Of a stretch of 38,445 nt of DNA, positions 23,860 to 33,689 are shown in pieces. Origin of the DNA: Streptococcus pseudopneumoniae (GTDB lineage Bacteria; Bacillota; Bacilli; Lactobacillales; Streptococcaceae). Every line of letters starts with the position of its first letter. Positions within the stretch are counted from its first letter, which is position 1. The translations under genes and the position numbers were made by a program. The DNA lies in assembly GCF_001074825.1 (NCBI RefSeq), contig NZ_JUPG01000066.1, positions 1 through 38,445 of the forward strand, in the 5' to 3' direction. Below the pieces are notes generated by a model that worked only from the letters and a program-made list of their open reading frames with translations, ran no database searches and was not told where the DNA came from.

Positions 23860-24789
23860 TTAGATTTCCACTTCTTCCAAATCCTTGACCACATGCACAT
23901 TTTCAAAGACACTAGCAGCGTCTTTCTTGAGTTTGCTGATATCTTTTGAGAGGAAACGGGCACTGATATGGTTGAGCAGAAGGCGTTTGGCACCTGCTTC
24001 TACTGCGACCTGCGCTGCTTGCATATTGGTTGAGTGACCATGATTACGGGCAATTTTCTCATCGCCTTTGCCATAAGTTGATTCATGGACCAAGACATCA
24101 GCATTGACAGCCAGACGTACGCTGGCATTGGTTTTTCGGGTGTCTCCAAGAATAGTGATAATCTTACCTGGACGGGGTGCTGAGATATAATCAGCAGCCT
24201 TGATTTCAGTACCGTCTTCAAGAACAACGTCCTGACCATTTTTGATTTTTCCAAAAAGCGGGCCAAATGGGACACCAGCAGCCTTGAGTTTTTCAGCATC
24301 CAGCGTTCCTTCTAGGTCCTTTTGCATGACACGATAGCCAACACAGAAAATAGTGTGGTCCAACTCTTCCGCATACACCGTGAATTTATCTGTTTCAAGA
24401 ATTTTCCCTAGAGAATCTTGGTCAAATTCATGGAAATGAATCTTATAGGGCAGGCGTGAACCTGACACTCGTAGACTGGTCAATACAAAAGATTTGATGC
24501 CTTGAGGTCCATAGATTTCCAAATCTGTCTGCTCTTCATTGGCTTGAAAGGCACGACTAGAAAGGAAACCTGGCAAGCCAAAAATGTGGTCTCCATGCAG
24601 GTGGGTGATAAAGATTTTGCTGACCTTACGTGGTCGAATTGTGGTTTCCAGAATGCGATTTTGCGTTCCTTCTCCACAGTCAAAGAGCCAAACTTCGTTA
24701 ATCTCATCCAAAAGTTTCAGGGCAAGACTTGAAACGTTGCGGGCTTTAGAGGGCTGACCAGCCCCCGTTCCTAAAAATTGAATATCCAT
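23860..24789 (-). CDS. rnz: Ribonuclease Z
   Basis: A 309-aa metallo-beta-lactamase-fold endonuclease that removes the 3' trailer from tRNA precursors. The zinc site [15 protein letters not shown] has the HxHxDH residues at 63-68; NHGHSTN and LLNHISAR supply further ligands. The length is that of the short bacterial form. It lies 14 bp after the 207-aa gene. Together with miaA in the same unit, it gives the operon a tRNA-maturation theme. Confidence 0.95.
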   Translation of the reverse strand: MDIQFLGTGAGQPSKARNVSSLALKLLDEINEVWLFDCGEGTQNRILETTIRPRKVSKIFITHLHGDHIFGLPGFLSSRAFQANEEQTDLEIYGPQGIKSFVLTSLRVSGSRLPYKIHFHEFDQDSLGKILETDKFTVYAEELDHTIFCVGYRVMQKDLEGTLDAEKLKAAGVPFGPLFGKIKNGQDVVLEDGTEIKAADYISAPRPGKIITILGDTRKTNASVRLAVNADVLVHESTYGKGDEKIARNHGHSTNMQAAQVAVEAGAKRLLLNHISARFLSKDISKLKKDAASVFENVHVVKDLEEVEI

Positions 24790-24803
24790 TCGATACTTTC
24801 TAA

Positions 24804-25427
24804 TTAATCAATATATAACATAGCTGTGCGGTTTTCCGATCGGAAATAGCGCTTGCCAGAAAAAGCAGCAGCTTCTTGCAATAAATCCTCTTGGCTGTAA
24901 CCTTTAAGACGCTTGCGACCATCAGCCAAGCTTTCCAAATCAGTCAAAGCTGTGAGACTTTCCACGCTAACAACTTCCTCGTCCCCGACAGCCTTCATGT
25001 AAATCTTACCAGACTCTTCAAAGACTAGCTGATGGGGGAAAATTTGTGCAATCTCAAAAAGCAAGTCATCTGAAATCTTCTCTTCATTCTCAGAGAAAAT
25101 TCGACCAAGGCCCTCTCTCTCATAGCAAAAACCAAAGGATTTACCAGACAGATTAAGCCTAATAAAAGGCTTATTTTCTAGGGTGAAACTTGGCTCAACG
25201 TTGTAGAGATTTAGTTCCTGACTGAGTTCAGAAAAATAATCCGTCGCAGCCTCAGGACTCTTTTTCTGGTAGAGTTCTGCAAAATAGGCATTGACCACAC
25301 TTGGCGGAGGAGTGATCAGTGCCAACTGCTCTTGTCCTGTTTTACCAGCTAGAAGTTGATCTAGATAGACCTTATCCAGACTTGTATAACCTCCATACTT
25401 TAGAGCTAAAGTTTTAATATCAGTCAT
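24804..25427 (-). CDS. Conserved streptococcal protein of unknown function (207 aa)
   Basis: I recognise this only as a gene conserved at this position in streptococci. The protein is acidic and soluble, with no signal peptide, membrane segment or known catalytic motif; it contains an [18 protein letters not shown] segment early and [15 protein letters not shown] at the end. Its start overlaps the end of hflX by 8 bp (25420-25427), and rnz follows 14 bp later, so it is translated with a GTPase and tRNA enzymes. Database names such as cystathionine beta-lyase, if encountered, are not supported: there is no PLP-lysine motif. Confidence 0.8.
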   Translation of the reverse strand: MTDIKTLALKYGGYTSLDKVYLDQLLAGKTGQEQLALITPPPSVVNAYFAELYQKKSPEAATDYFSELSQELNLYNVEPSFTLENKPFIRLNLSGKSFGFCYEREGLGRIFSENEEKISDDLLFEIAQIFPHQLVFEESGKIYMKAVGDEEVVSVESLTALTDLESLADGRKRLKGYSQEDLLQEAAAFSGKRYFRSENRTAMLYID

Positions 25428-26658
25428 AAAATTCCTCTAACCTCCATTTATTTTTTTCAGAAATGTAGCCTGTAATGACTTCGCCGTCATCCTGATAATC
25501 GCGTTCTTCCAGAATTGCAACACTTTCTAAATCATGAATTTTATAGGATTTTGAAAAAGGCACGCGTAGGGCAAATCTCTCAAAAATATCCTTGATTTTC
25601 TCTAAAAACAAAGCATGCAAATTCTCACGACTATCCTCAGACTTGGCAGAAATGAGGGCATAAGGCGTTTGGGTCGGCGTGAAATCCTCCACCAAATCCG
25701 CTTTATTATAAAGGGTCAGGCGAGGAATATCTTCCATGTCCAAGTCTTTCATGATGGACAGAACCGTTTTTTCATGCTCCTCGTGGTAAGGATTGCTGGC
25801 GTCGATAACATGAACCAGAAGATCCACATGCTTGCTTTCTTCCAAGGTTGACTTGAAACTAGACACTAACTCTGTCGGTAAATCTTGGATAAAGCCCACG
25901 GTATCTGTCAAAGTTACTTGGAGATTGCCCCCTAGATGAATACTCTTGGTTGTCGCATCTAGCGTCGCAAAGAGCTCATCCGCTTCATATTGGGTCTTAC
26001 TGGTCAAGGTGTTCATGATAGTTGACTTTCCAGCATTGGTGTAACCAATCAAACCAATCTTAAAGGTGCTCGACTCCAGACGTTTTTCTCTGACTGTCGC
26101 CCGATTTTTCTCAACCACCTTGAGCTGGCGCTCAATATCTGTAATTTGATTGCGAACGCTACGACGGTTCAACTCCAGCTGACTTTCACCAGGTCCACGG
26201 GAACCAATCCCCCCTGCCTGACGGCTGAGCATAATTCCCTGACCAACCAAGCGAGGCAAGAGATATTTTAACTGAGCCAAATGCACTTGGAGTTTCCCTT
26301 CATGGCTTCGAGCCCGCATGGCAAAGATATCCAAAATCAACTGCATACGATCAATAACCTTAACACCCAGAACTTCTTCTAAATTGACATTTTGTCGCGG
26401 AGTCAAGCGGTTGTTGACAATGACAGTTGTAATCTCTTCTGCATCCACCATGAGTGCAATTTCTTCCAACTTACCAGAGCCGACAAAGGTCTTGGAGTCA
26501 TACTTTTCACGTTTTTGCTTGTAGCTATCTACAACGACTGCCCCAGCTGTCTTGGCTAGACTGGCCAATTCTTCCATAGAGAGGTCAAAATTGTCCATGC
26601 CCTGCAATTCCACACCAATCAGCAGAACTCGCTCCTCTTTTTTCTCCGTTTCAATCAT
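25420..26658 (-). CDS. hflX: Ribosome-associated GTPase HflX
   Basis: A 412-aa GTPase that splits or rescues ribosomes under stress. The N-terminal HflX domain includes FVGSGKLEE (58-66) and the glycine-rich linker [10 protein letters not shown] (149-158); the GTPase has G1 GYTNAGKST (205-213), G3 DTVGF and G4 NKAD. It overlaps miaA by 8 bp at its start and the 207-aa gene by 8 bp at its end, so translation is probably coupled. A miaA-hflX pairing is common in bacteria. Confidence 0.95.
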   Translation of the reverse strand: MIETEKKEERVLLIGVELQGMDNFDLSMEELASLAKTAGAVVVDSYKQKREKYDSKTFVGSGKLEEIALMVDAEEITTVIVNNRLTPRQNVNLEEVLGVKVIDRMQLILDIFAMRARSHEGKLQVHLAQLKYLLPRLVGQGIMLSRQAGGIGSRGPGESQLELNRRSVRNQITDIERQLKVVEKNRATVREKRLESSTFKIGLIGYTNAGKSTIMNTLTSKTQYEADELFATLDATTKSIHLGGNLQVTLTDTVGFIQDLPTELVSSFKSTLEESKHVDLLVHVIDASNPYHEEHEKTVLSIMKDLDMEDIPRLTLYNKADLVEDFTPTQTPYALISAKSEDSRENLHALFLEKIKDIFERFALRVPFSKSYKIHDLESVAILEERDYQDDGEVITGYISEKNKWRLEEFYD

Positions 26659-27535
26659 CTAAAAACTCCTCTATCTGGCTTAAAATGCGGTCTTGCACAC
26701 CAGATTCTCCAATCTGATAAAAGGTGACCTGCATGCGATTACGGAACCAGGTCAACTGACGCTTGGCAAAACGACGGGTCGCCTGTTTGAGACTCTCACT
26801 AGCCTCATCCAAAGTCTGCTCTCCACGGAAATAAGGAAAGAGTTCCTTGTAGCCAATTCCTTTGGCAGCCTGCACATCTGGATAATGGTCAAAAAGCCAC
26901 TTGGCCTCATCCAAAAGTCCAGCTTCAAACATCAAATCAACTCGATGGTTGATACGTTCATAAAGCTGACTGCGTTCGTCATCCAAGCAGATGATCAAAG
27001 GTTCATACAAGGTCTCTTGATTTTCCAAATCCTGACCAAAATGGGCAATTTCTAAGGCACGCATAGCACGACGACGATTAAACTGAGGAATCTCAAGGCC
27101 TGCTTGCTCCACAAGATGGGCTAATTCCTCATCTGTATAAGGCTCCAAGCTAGCTCGATAAGCTAGAATCTCCTCATGAGGAGTCTCCCCACCTAGATGA
27201 TATCCTTCAAGTAAGCTCTGGATATAAAGCCCAGTTCCACCAGCGATAATAGCAAGCTTGCCACGGCTGTGAATATCCTCAATAGCCAGCTTGGCCTCTG
27301 AAACAAAATCAAAAGCCGAGTAAGACTCGGTTACCTCTCTAACATCAATCAAATGATGAGGAACAGCCGCCTGCTCCTCTGGGCTAGCCTTAGCCGTCCC
27401 AATATCTAGACCTCGGTAAACCTGCTGACTATCACCGCTAACCACTTCGCCCTTAAAACGCTCGGCCACTTCAATGGCAAGAGCCGTTTTTCCAACAGCA
27501 GTCGGTCCCACAATCACAATTATTTTTGTTTTCAT
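26651..27535 (-). CDS. miaA: tRNA dimethylallyltransferase MiaA
   Basis: A 294-aa enzyme that adds an isopentenyl group to A37 of tRNAs reading UNN codons. The P-loop GPTAVGKT is at 10-17, followed by the conserved [15 protein letters not shown], and TWFRNR lies near the C-terminus. I choose the ATG at 27535, which gives the family length and has AAGGAAAAAAG upstream; an in-frame upstream extension starts within the promoter region. An extended -10 TGT-TATAAT on the minus strand (27580-27575) is the probable promoter. It is first in the five-gene unit. Confidence 0.95.
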   Translation of the reverse strand: MKTKIIVIVGPTAVGKTALAIEVAERFKGEVVSGDSQQVYRGLDIGTAKASPEEQAAVPHHLIDVREVTESYSAFDFVSEAKLAIEDIHSRGKLAIIAGGTGLYIQSLLEGYHLGGETPHEEILAYRASLEPYTDEELAHLVEQAGLEIPQFNRRRAMRALEIAHFGQDLENQETLYEPLIICLDDERSQLYERINHRVDLMFEAGLLDEAKWLFDHYPDVQAAKGIGYKELFPYFRGEQTLDEASESLKQATRRFAKRQLTWFRNRMQVTFYQIGESGVQDRILSQIEEFLDD

Positions 27536-27574
27536 CTTTTTTCCTTGAAAAATTCCCATTTTTTCGTTACTATT

Positions 27575-27604
27575 ATTATAACACAAAAAGGTCAGTCAGA
27601 AAAA
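27575..27604. promoter_or_regulatory. Shared divergent promoter region of miaA and the DUF3042 gene
   Basis: Minus-strand extended -10 TGT-TATAAT (27580-27575) serves miaA; its -35 is weak. The short gap also holds a small inverted repeat (GGTCA at 27590-27594 with a TGACC at 27607-27611). The plus-strand promoter of the DUF3042 gene must lie here, but I cannot fix its boxes. Confidence 0.45.
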
Positions 27605-27655
27605 TGTGACCTCTTAAGGAGGATGGCTGATTAAGAAGATAAAGGAGGAAGACTC

Positions 27656-27826
27656 ATGGCTAAAGGATTCGCTAAAGGTCTTGTAACAGGTGTCGCAGGA
27701 ACTGTCGCTGCACTTGCAGGTGCAGTATACGCATTTAAAAAGAAAGTAATCGAACCAGAAGAGCAAAAAGCAGCTTTCATCGAAGAAAACCGTAAAAAAG
27801 CAGCTCGTCGCCGCGTATCACGTTAA
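27656..27826 (+). CDS. DUF3042-type 56-aa miniprotein
   Basis: A 56-aa protein: MAKGFAKGLVTGVAGTVAAL, a short Gly/Ala-rich hydrophobic segment (about 8-26), KKK, an acidic patch and a strongly basic end (KKAARRRVSR). This matches the small DUF3042 family of lactic acid bacteria, function unknown, probably membrane-associated with a basic cytoplasmic tail. AAAGGAGG lies 6 nt before the ATG, a strong site, and the codon choice is like that of a highly expressed gene. It is monocistronic, divergent from miaA and convergent with thyA, sharing the terminator at 27832-27866. Confidence 0.88.
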   Translation: MAKGFAKGLVTGVAGTVAALAGAVYAFKKKVIEPEEQKAAFIEENRKKAARRRVSR

Positions 27827-27831
27827 GAAAC

Positions 27832-27866
27832 AAAAGAAGTTGGGATTCATTGTCTCAACTTCTTTT
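27832..27866. terminator. Bidirectional terminator between DUF3042 gene and thyA
   Basis: 14-bp arms at 27832-27845 and 27853-27866 (AAAAGAAGTTGGGA / TCTCAACTTCTTTT, one G:U) with a 7-nt loop and T-runs on each strand. Confidence 0.88.
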
Positions 27867-27876
27867 TTCTATTCTT

Positions 27877-28716
27877 TTAAATAGCTAGATTAAACTTCAA
27901 CTGTGGCTTGACAGGGTCATAATCCACCAACTCAAAATCTTCTGCTTTGATATCAAAGAAATTGGTCTTATCTGGCACATTCAAGACCAAACGTGGTTGA
28001 CAGTTTGACGGCTCACGACGAAGCAATTCCTGAGCTTGTTCAAATTGATTGTCATAGATATGGAGGTTGTTGATGAAGTAGAAGAACTTCCCAACCTTCC
28101 ATCCAAAATGTTTGGCAATCATCATCTGCAAAGCTACATACTGCATAGCGTTGATGTGGTGAGCCACCAGCATATCATTAGAACGCTGGGTCAAGGTCGC
28201 ATCCAGATAGATTTCTCCATCAACACGGCGGACATCAAACATGGTCTGAAAGGCGCATGGGAGTAGTCCTTCTGTTTCTTCGAAAGCTTGATAATCCCAG
28301 AGCGAAATGATATTGCGACGGTTCCAAGGATTAGCTTCCAACTGCTTGAGAAGCTTATTGATAATATCGTGTTTCTTAACAACAGCACCATAGCGCTCAC
28401 CAATAGTTCCCGTATCTCCAACTTCCCAGTCATTCCAGTAGTGAACATTGTATTTGTCATTAAGTACCTCTAGGCTATTTGACTGGTCTTGGTAAATCCA
28501 GAGCACTTCCTTGATGGCGGATTTGATGGCAATGGGACGCAAGGTCGTGATGGGGAATTCCCCCTTAGCCAAATCATACTCGGCAAAGGCACCAGTTACA
28601 TACTTGGAGTTAGCAACAGTCCCATCCTTGTACTTGGGACGGGCCTGCTCAGAAAAGACACCGTCTTTGAGGATTCGTTCAATATTTTCTTTAAAAATCG
28701 TATCTGCTTTTGTCAT
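27877..28716 (-). CDS. thyA: Thymidylate synthase ThyA
   Basis: A 279-aa enzyme that methylates dUMP to dTMP using methylene-tetrahydrofolate. The nucleophile is Cys 154 in LPCAFQTMF, and the dUMP-binding RSNDM motif and C-terminal region are present. The segment after RSNDM ([11 protein letters not shown]) differs from the classical LGLPFNIAxY, which I believe is normal for streptococcal enzymes. GAGGTGAGAG precedes the ATG, and an extended -10 (TGC-TATACT) lies about 30 nt upstream, after the glk terminator. Confidence 0.95.
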   Translation of the reverse strand: MTKADTIFKENIERILKDGVFSEQARPKYKDGTVANSKYVTGAFAEYDLAKGEFPITTLRPIAIKSAIKEVLWIYQDQSNSLEVLNDKYNVHYWNDWEVGDTGTIGERYGAVVKKHDIINKLLKQLEANPWNRRNIISLWDYQAFEETEGLLPCAFQTMFDVRRVDGEIYLDATLTQRSNDMLVAHHINAMQYVALQMMIAKHFGWKVGKFFYFINNLHIYDNQFEQAQELLRREPSNCQPRLVLNVPDKTNFFDIKAEDFELVDYDPVKPQLKFNLAI

Positions 28717-28766
28717 TTACTCTCACCTCATTTATTTCCTAACTAGTATAGCATAAAAAAGAAAAG

Positions 28767-28811
28767 AAAAGAGGAACATTACTAACTCTAGGTTAGCATT
28801 TTTCCTCTTTT
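28767..28811 (-). terminator. Terminator of glk
   Basis: Arms AAAAGAGGAA (28767-28776) and TTCCTCTTTT (28802-28811) plus an inner CTAAC/GTTAG stem. The minus-strand continuation is T-rich. It lies 7 bp past the glk stop codon. Confidence 0.8.
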
Positions 28812-28817
28812 ATTATT

Positions 28818-29777
28818 TTATTGCAATACAAGTGATGCTGCTCCGATAACTCCAGCGTCATTTCCTAGAGTTGCAAGAGCCAATTTTGTTGATGTACGTA
28901 CTTGTGGGAAGGTATTTTCGTCGTAGACTTTTTGAACACCTTGTAGAAGGAATTCTCCTGCAGCTGACACACCACCACCGATAACAATTGTTGATGGGTT
29001 TAGGATTGAACCGATGTTGGCACAAGCGATTCCCAAGTAACGTGAGAAGTTACGATAAACGATCAAAGCAAGGTCGTCTCCTTCTTTTGCAAGGTCAAAG
29101 ACAGTCTTAGCAGTTACTTCTTCTCCATTATCAATCAAGCGTTTCAAGGCTGCATCGCCTTCGTACTCATCAGCATAGCGACGAGTCAAGTTGACAATCC
29201 CTGTTGCTGAAGCAACTGTCTCAAGGCATCCTTTCTTACCGCAAGTACATGCGATTGGTTGGTCAAAGTCAACAGTGATGTGGCCAAGCTCACCTGCTGC
29301 ACCAGCAACACCATGAAGCAATTTGCCTTCAGCAACAATACCGCCACCAACACCAGTACCGAGTGTCATAAAGACAACGTCTGGTTGGTTATCACCAGCC
29401 CCCAGCCAACGCTCACCAAGAGCTGCCACGTTGGCATCATTATCGATGAAGAATGGAATACCCAAGGCTTTTTCAATCTTTTCTTTAATTGGTTGAAGGG
29501 TTTTCCAGTTCAAGTTGTAGGCACCAATAACAGTTCCTTTTTCACGGTCAACCACACCTGGTGATCCCATTCCAATACCTTGGAAGTCTGCTGCTGCCAA
29601 TCCAAGCAAGTCCAAACGGTGTTGAATAGACTCAATCATATCATCAACGATATGACTTCCCTCATCCAAAATATTGGTCTTGATAGACCATTTTTCTTGG
29701 ATTTCTCCTGCTGTTGTTAAGATTGCAAATTTGATAGAAGTTCCACCAAGGTCAATCCCAATAATCTTTTGATTCAT
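28818..29777 (-). CDS. glk: Glucokinase (ROK family)
   Basis: A 319-aa ROK-family kinase that phosphorylates free glucose to glucose 6-phosphate. The ATP-binding start is GIDLGGTSIKFAIL, and the zinc motif CTCGKKGCLE is intact, with GELGHITVD just before it. I take the ATG at 29777; a second ATG directly upstream is equally reachable from the AAGGAG. The promoter is minus-strand TTGCAT (29854-29849), 17 nt, extended -10 TGT-TATACT (29831-29826). It is monocistronic, followed by its own terminator. Confidence 0.95.
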   Translation of the reverse strand: MNQKIIGIDLGGTSIKFAILTTAGEIQEKWSIKTNILDEGSHIVDDMIESIQHRLDLLGLAAADFQGIGMGSPGVVDREKGTVIGAYNLNWKTLQPIKEKIEKALGIPFFIDNDANVAALGERWLGAGDNQPDVVFMTLGTGVGGGIVAEGKLLHGVAGAAGELGHITVDFDQPIACTCGKKGCLETVASATGIVNLTRRYADEYEGDAALKRLIDNGEEVTAKTVFDLAKEGDDLALIVYRNFSRYLGIACANIGSILNPSTIVIGGGVSAAGEFLLQGVQKVYDENTFPQVRTSTKLALATLGNDAGVIGAASLVLQ

Positions 29778-29825
29778 CATATTCTCCTTTTTCATTATGA
29801 ATTAACTGAAAATGCTTACAGATAT

Positions 29826-29854
29826 AGTATAACAAAATTTAGTTAATCATGCAA
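29826..29854 (-). promoter_or_regulatory. Promoter of glk
   Basis: -35 TTGCAT, 17-nt spacer, extended -10 TGT-TATACT on the minus strand, about 40 nt before the ribosome binding site. Confidence 0.75.
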
Positions 29855-29901
29855 AGGTTTGCGTGAATGAATTATAAGGAATTTTCGCCTACTAGTATCT
29901 G

Positions 29902-31842
29902 TTAATCATCTAAATGATTAATTGCATAATTAGCTTCTTCTTCTGTAAAGCCATCTATATAAGAGGTCAATTGATTGAAAAGACCAGCTTTAGACATATT
30001 AAATAATTTTCTATAGTTCTTAGCATTAAATAACGCATTATATTTATAATCGGCTTCTAAATGATCAATGGCATATTGAGCTGCATCATTTGAAAATTTA
30101 TCAAATTCAGAAGTTAATTGTCTATACATACGTTTTTTTGACATGTGAAATAACGAATTATAACTTTTTGCCTTTCCTAAAGCAGCAGAATATTCACTAT
30201 TGGTTGATGCTTTGGTTTCCCATAATCCATTAGCTCCTACATAGTAACGACCTCCATCAACCCATTCACTTTTAGCCATCTTACCGTTTGATTTGAGGTA
30301 GTAATTTCCTACCCAAGTATCACGAGCGTAGCTACCTTCGGATGTTAGATAGTAATATGAACCATAGTTCTTATCGTAAACCCACTCACTCTTAGCCATC
30401 TTACCATTTGATTTAAGATAGTAATTGCCTGACCAAGTGTTACGAGCGTAGCTACCTTCGGATGTTAGATAGTAGTATGAATCATAGTTCTTATCATAAA
30501 TCCATTCACCTTTAGCCATCTTACCATTTGACTTCAAATAATAATTGCCTGACCAAGTGTTACGAGCGTAGCTACCTTCGGATGTTAGATAGTAATATGA
30601 ACCGTAGTTCTTATCGTAAATCCATTCACTTTTAGCCATGTATCCACCTGATTTGAGATAGTAGTTACCTACCCAAGCGTTTTGAACATAATTTCCTGAT
30701 GCATCTAGATAGAAGTATGAATTATATTTTTTATCAAAAATCCACTTACTAGTGACTTTTTTACCATCTTGATAATAAGATGAACCTACCCAACCAGACT
30801 GAACTGTAGGTTTTGGTGTTGGTTTTGGCTTCTCATCCGGTTTTGGCGTTGGCTTCGGGTTTTCGTCTGGTTTTGAGGCAGATACTAAACCAGAAAATTT
30901 TCCATCTTTGATACTAAAAATAGGAGATTCTCCTCTATACTGATGAGTCAATGTTGTTTGAGGATCAGTATATTGCTGGCTTTCATACGCAACATATTTA
31001 TATTCGCCATCAGTTAAATCTATAAAATAAAATACTGCTGTAGAACCACTTTTCAAAATTTTAGAGGTTAAACTTACTTTTGGAGAAAACGTTTCATCAA
31101 TAACCTCGCCAGTCTTAACATTAATTAACTTAGACCTAATAAAAACTTCTTTAGCCTTTTCACCAAAAGAATTAAGTAAGTTAGAGTTAACATTATCAGT
31201 TGAAAAAATTGCAGTAACTCCATTACCTCCTTCATAACTTGTTAAACTTAAATTTACCTTGTGTTCAACAACCCCATCTTTATAAACGCTATTATCACGT
31301 CTTTCATCTAATTTTTTATCAGTTGTTCCCAACTCCACATATTTTCGATTACGTATTCTAAAAACTGGAGATTCTCCTCTATACTGATGTTTAAACTGAG
31401 TCTTAGGATCAATAAAGTCTCCTTCAGACACAACATATTTATATTCTCCATCAGGATATTCACTAAAAATAAACGAAGATGTGGTCCCACTGGTTAAATC
31501 ATTGGAACGTAAAAAAACCCTGGGTGTTAATATTTTTTCTACAACTTCACCTGTCTTAGCATTCACTAACATAGTAGTTATTGTAATTCCACTCTTTTTT
31601 TTGAACTCATCAAATAAATTAGGACTAACACTGTCTGTTGAAAAGTTTACAGTTAGACCTTTACCTTCATCAGCATTTTCTAAGTAAATATTTACTTTAT
31701 GATTAATAACTTTATTTACAGAATGAGTATTTGCGCTAACATTCTCTATTAAAAACGGTGAGAATCCTTCAATCTCGAAAAGAGATACTAAACCAAGTGT
31801 TGCGATCGCTAGCGAAGCTCCCAAAACTATTTTTGATTTCAT
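29902..31842 (-). CDS. Secreted choline-binding surface protein with C-terminal Ltp-type repeats
   Basis: A 646-aa secreted protein. The start at 31842 has AAAGGAGA 6 nt upstream. Residues 1-38 are a signal peptide. Two related domains follow, about 41-165 and 190-318; each opens with NHKVNI/EHKVNL, has VNFSTD/AIFSTD, and ends with HQYRGESP(V/I)F. A Pro/Lys linker (about 322-345) leads to choline-binding repeats (about 346-550) of the GNYYLKSNGKMAKSEW type, which attach to choline on teichoic acid. The last 90 residues hold two Ltp-like repeats (HMSKKRMYRQLTSEF..AAQYAIDHL and NMSKAGLFNQLTSYI..EANYAINHL). Ltp domains are known from a phage superinfection-exclusion lipoprotein and other surface proteins. 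No enzymatic motif is seen; binding to host or phage factors is possible. Confidence 0.85.
   Translation of the reverse strand: MKSKIVLGASLAIATLGLVSLFEIEGFSPFLIENVSANTHSVNKVINHKVNIYLENADEGKGLTVNFSTDSVSPNLFDEFKKKSGITITTMLVNAKTGEVVEKILTPRVFLRSNDLTSGTTSSFIFSEYPDGEYKYVVSEGDFIDPKTQFKHQYRGESPVFRIRNRKYVELGTTDKKLDERRDNSVYKDGVVEHKVNLSLTSYEGGNGVTAIFSTDNVNSNLLNSFGEKAKEVFIRSKLINVKTGEVIDETFSPKVSLTSKILKSGSTAVFYFIDLTDGEYKYVAYESQQYTDPQTTLTHQYRGESPIFSIKDGKFSGLVSASKPDENPKPTPKPDEKPKPTPKPTVQSGWVGSSYYQDGKKVTSKWIFDKKYNSYFYLDASGNYVQNAWVGNYYLKSGGYMAKSEWIYDKNYGSYYYLTSEGSYARNTWSGNYYLKSNGKMAKGEWIYDKNYDSYYYLTSEGSYARNTWSGNYYLKSNGKMAKSEWVYDKNYGSYYYLTSEGSYARDTWVGNYYLKSNGKMAKSEWVDGGRYYVGANGLWETKASTNSEYSAALGKAKSYNSLFHMSKKRMYRQLTSEFDKFSNDAAQYAIDHLEADYKYNALFNAKNYRKLFNMSKAGLFNQLTSYIDGFTEEEANYAINHLDD
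30242..30680 (-). repeat. 120-bp tandem repeats encoding the choline-binding module
   Basis: ACGAGCGTAGCTACCTTCGG recurs at 30322, 30442 and 30562, an exact 120-bp period (40 codons, two choline repeats per unit). The copies are nearly identical, so unit number could change by recombination. Confidence 0.85.
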
Positions 31843-31879
31843 CAAAAATCTCCTTTAAATGTTTATTGTTTACGGTTAC

Positions 31880-31908
31880 ATTATAGCATAAACATGATAG
31901 ATCATCAA
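31880..31908 (-). promoter_or_regulatory. Promoter of the choline-binding protein gene
   Basis: Minus-strand -35 TTGATG (31908-31903), 17-nt spacer, extended consensus -10 TGC-TATAAT (31885-31880). Confidence 0.8.
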
Positions 31909-31961
31909 AAGTTAACACCAATATATTTTAATATATATTGAAAACTATTAATATCTAAAAC

Positions 31962-33683
31962 TCACAATCCTATCACTTGCAACTCATACAAGCCTCTCAC
32001 TGCATTACAGCCGTAAGTAGCTTCTGCTTGGGCCAAGTCTTTTAAGGTCAAGATTTTCTCTTCTACTTGTCCTGTTTCTAGTAAATGCTGACGGTAAATT
32101 CCTGGTAAGATCCCAAGTCTGATAGGCGGTGTGTAGAGTTTCCCAGAGATTTTCAAAACCAAATTTCCGATAGAGGTTTCAAGCAATTCTCCTGACTTAT
32201 TGTAGTAAATCTTCTCTTGTTCCCCTAGGTTTAAATACGGTCGGTAACTCGTTTTGAAGTAGGTAAAGGCTTGTTGCAAATTGGCTTCCTGAAAGCAGAG
32301 TTGGGCATGGCAGAAGGTTGGACTGAGAGGTTCCAATACTTGACGATCGACTTCTATCTCTCCAGATTTGCTAAGGCTAATTCGCAAGCGGTAGTCTTGA
32401 TTAGCATCACAAGTCTGACACTCTGCTTCAATCTTTTGCCTCAAAATTTCTGGGTCAAAAGGATAAGCAAAATATCGACTAGCTTTTCTCAGTCTTTCCA
32501 GATGTTGTTCTTCAAACAGCAGTTGTTTTTGGCTGATTTTTCCAGTTGAAATTAATTGGAAACGAGCTTGTTTACGATAAAGAACTGCCGCCTTTTGATG
32601 AACCTCTCGATATTCAGATTCCCAAGTGCTATCCCAAGTAATACCGCCACCTACTCCATAGATGGCTTTCCCTTGATGCAGTTGAATGGTCCGAATGGCA
32701 ACATTGAAAATCCGTCGTCCATTTGGAAGTAAGAGACCAATCGTTCCGCAGTAAACTCCACGCGGTTGGGGCTCCAAGTTCTTGATGATTTCCATGGTCG
32801 CAATTTTCGGAGCTCCCGTTATAGAACCACAAGGAAAGAGAGAGCGAAAGATTTCAACAAGGTCAACATTCTCTCGCAACCGACTCTTGATGGTCGAAGT
32901 CATCTGCCAGACAGTCGAATACTGCTCTACCTGACAAAGATGTTCTACATGCTCGCTCCCCACTTCAGAAATACGGTTCATATCATTGCGCAAGAGGTCC
33001 ACGATCATCATATTTTCAGAGCGATTTTTGGGATCCTGTTCCAACCAACTGGCCTGCTCCAAGTCTTCTTGGTAAGTCATACCACGCTGAGTCGTTCCCT
33101 TCATTGGTCGCGTTGTCAACTCGCGGTCATTTTGCTCAAAAAAGAGCTCTGGACTCATGGAAATCACTGCCATCTCGTCATGTTCAACATAGGCATTGTA
33201 GCCCGCCTCCTGCTCTACCACCATACGATTGTAGATAGCAAAAGGATTGGCACTTAAGTCTTGTTTGAGTTGAACGGTGTAGTTGACCTGATAGGTGTCT
33301 CCCTGCCGCAAATGATGATGTATCTGTGCAATAGCCTTTTCATAGTTTGCTGCAGACGTTACTTCCTGCCAATTTGAAGGTAAATCAACTTCATCATAAA
33401 TCAGAGGAATAGGGGAAGTTTCTACGCTATCATGAACAGTAAAGTAAAGCAGGTACTCTGCTAATAAAGGAGCCTTGTGAACTGCTAATTTCGCCTCAAA
33501 AGCAGGTGCAGCCTCGTAGCTGACATAGCCTACCACATAATAGCCTTGCTCTTGGTATCTTTCCACTTGTGCCAGCAAATCTGCCACTTCTGCTACATTT
33601 CTCGTTTTTAACTCTTTGATAGGCTGGGTAAAGGTGTATCTCTCCCCCAAAGTCCTAAAATCAATCACTGTTTTTCTATGCAT
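31962..33683 (-). CDS. pabB: Fused aminodeoxychorismate synthase component I / 4-amino-4-deoxychorismate lyase
   Basis: A 573-aa fusion for p-aminobenzoate synthesis. The N-terminal part (about 1-350) is a chorismate-binding enzyme with GSITGAPKIATMEIIKNLEP and RGVYCGTIG; it makes aminodeoxychorismate. The C-terminal part (about 375-573) resembles the class IV aminotransferase-fold PabC, which releases pyruvate to give PABA for folate. An anthranilate synthase reading is less likely because of the fused lyase. No pabA glutaminase is in the window. An extended -10 (TGC-TATACT, 33695-33690) ends 6 nt before the ATG, and no Shine-Dalgarno is visible, so the mRNA may be leaderless or the true start may lie downstream. 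Confidence 0.9.
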   Translation of the reverse strand: MHRKTVIDFRTLGERYTFTQPIKELKTRNVAEVADLLAQVERYQEQGYYVVGYVSYEAAPAFEAKLAVHKAPLLAEYLLYFTVHDSVETSPIPLIYDEVDLPSNWQEVTSAANYEKAIAQIHHHLRQGDTYQVNYTVQLKQDLSANPFAIYNRMVVEQEAGYNAYVEHDEMAVISMSPELFFEQNDRELTTRPMKGTTQRGMTYQEDLEQASWLEQDPKNRSENMMIVDLLRNDMNRISEVGSEHVEHLCQVEQYSTVWQMTSTIKSRLRENVDLVEIFRSLFPCGSITGAPKIATMEIIKNLEPQPRGVYCGTIGLLLPNGRRIFNVAIRTIQLHQGKAIYGVGGGITWDSTWESEYREVHQKAAVLYRKQARFQLISTGKISQKQLLFEEQHLERLRKASRYFAYPFDPEILRQKIEAECQTCDANQDYRLRISLSKSGEIEVDRQVLEPLSPTFCHAQLCFQEANLQQAFTYFKTSYRPYLNLGEQEKIYYNKSGELLETSIGNLVLKISGKLYTPPIRLGILPGIYRQHLLETGQVEEKILTLKDLAQAEATYGCNAVRGLYELQVIGL

Positions 33684-33689
33684 ACCTTA

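Noticed and set aside
27613..27640. Three-codon mini-frame (ATGGCTGATTAA) before the DUF3042 gene
   Set aside because: AAGGAGG touches the ATG with no spacer, so initiation is unlikely.
30242..30680. CRISPR-like array from regularly spaced repeats
   Set aside because: The 120-bp period is coding sequence for choline-binding repeats, with no unique spacers.
32766..33257. 163-codon plus-strand frame opposite pabB
   Set aside because: pabB is a clear full-length enzyme on the other strand; the antisense frame has no recognisable features.
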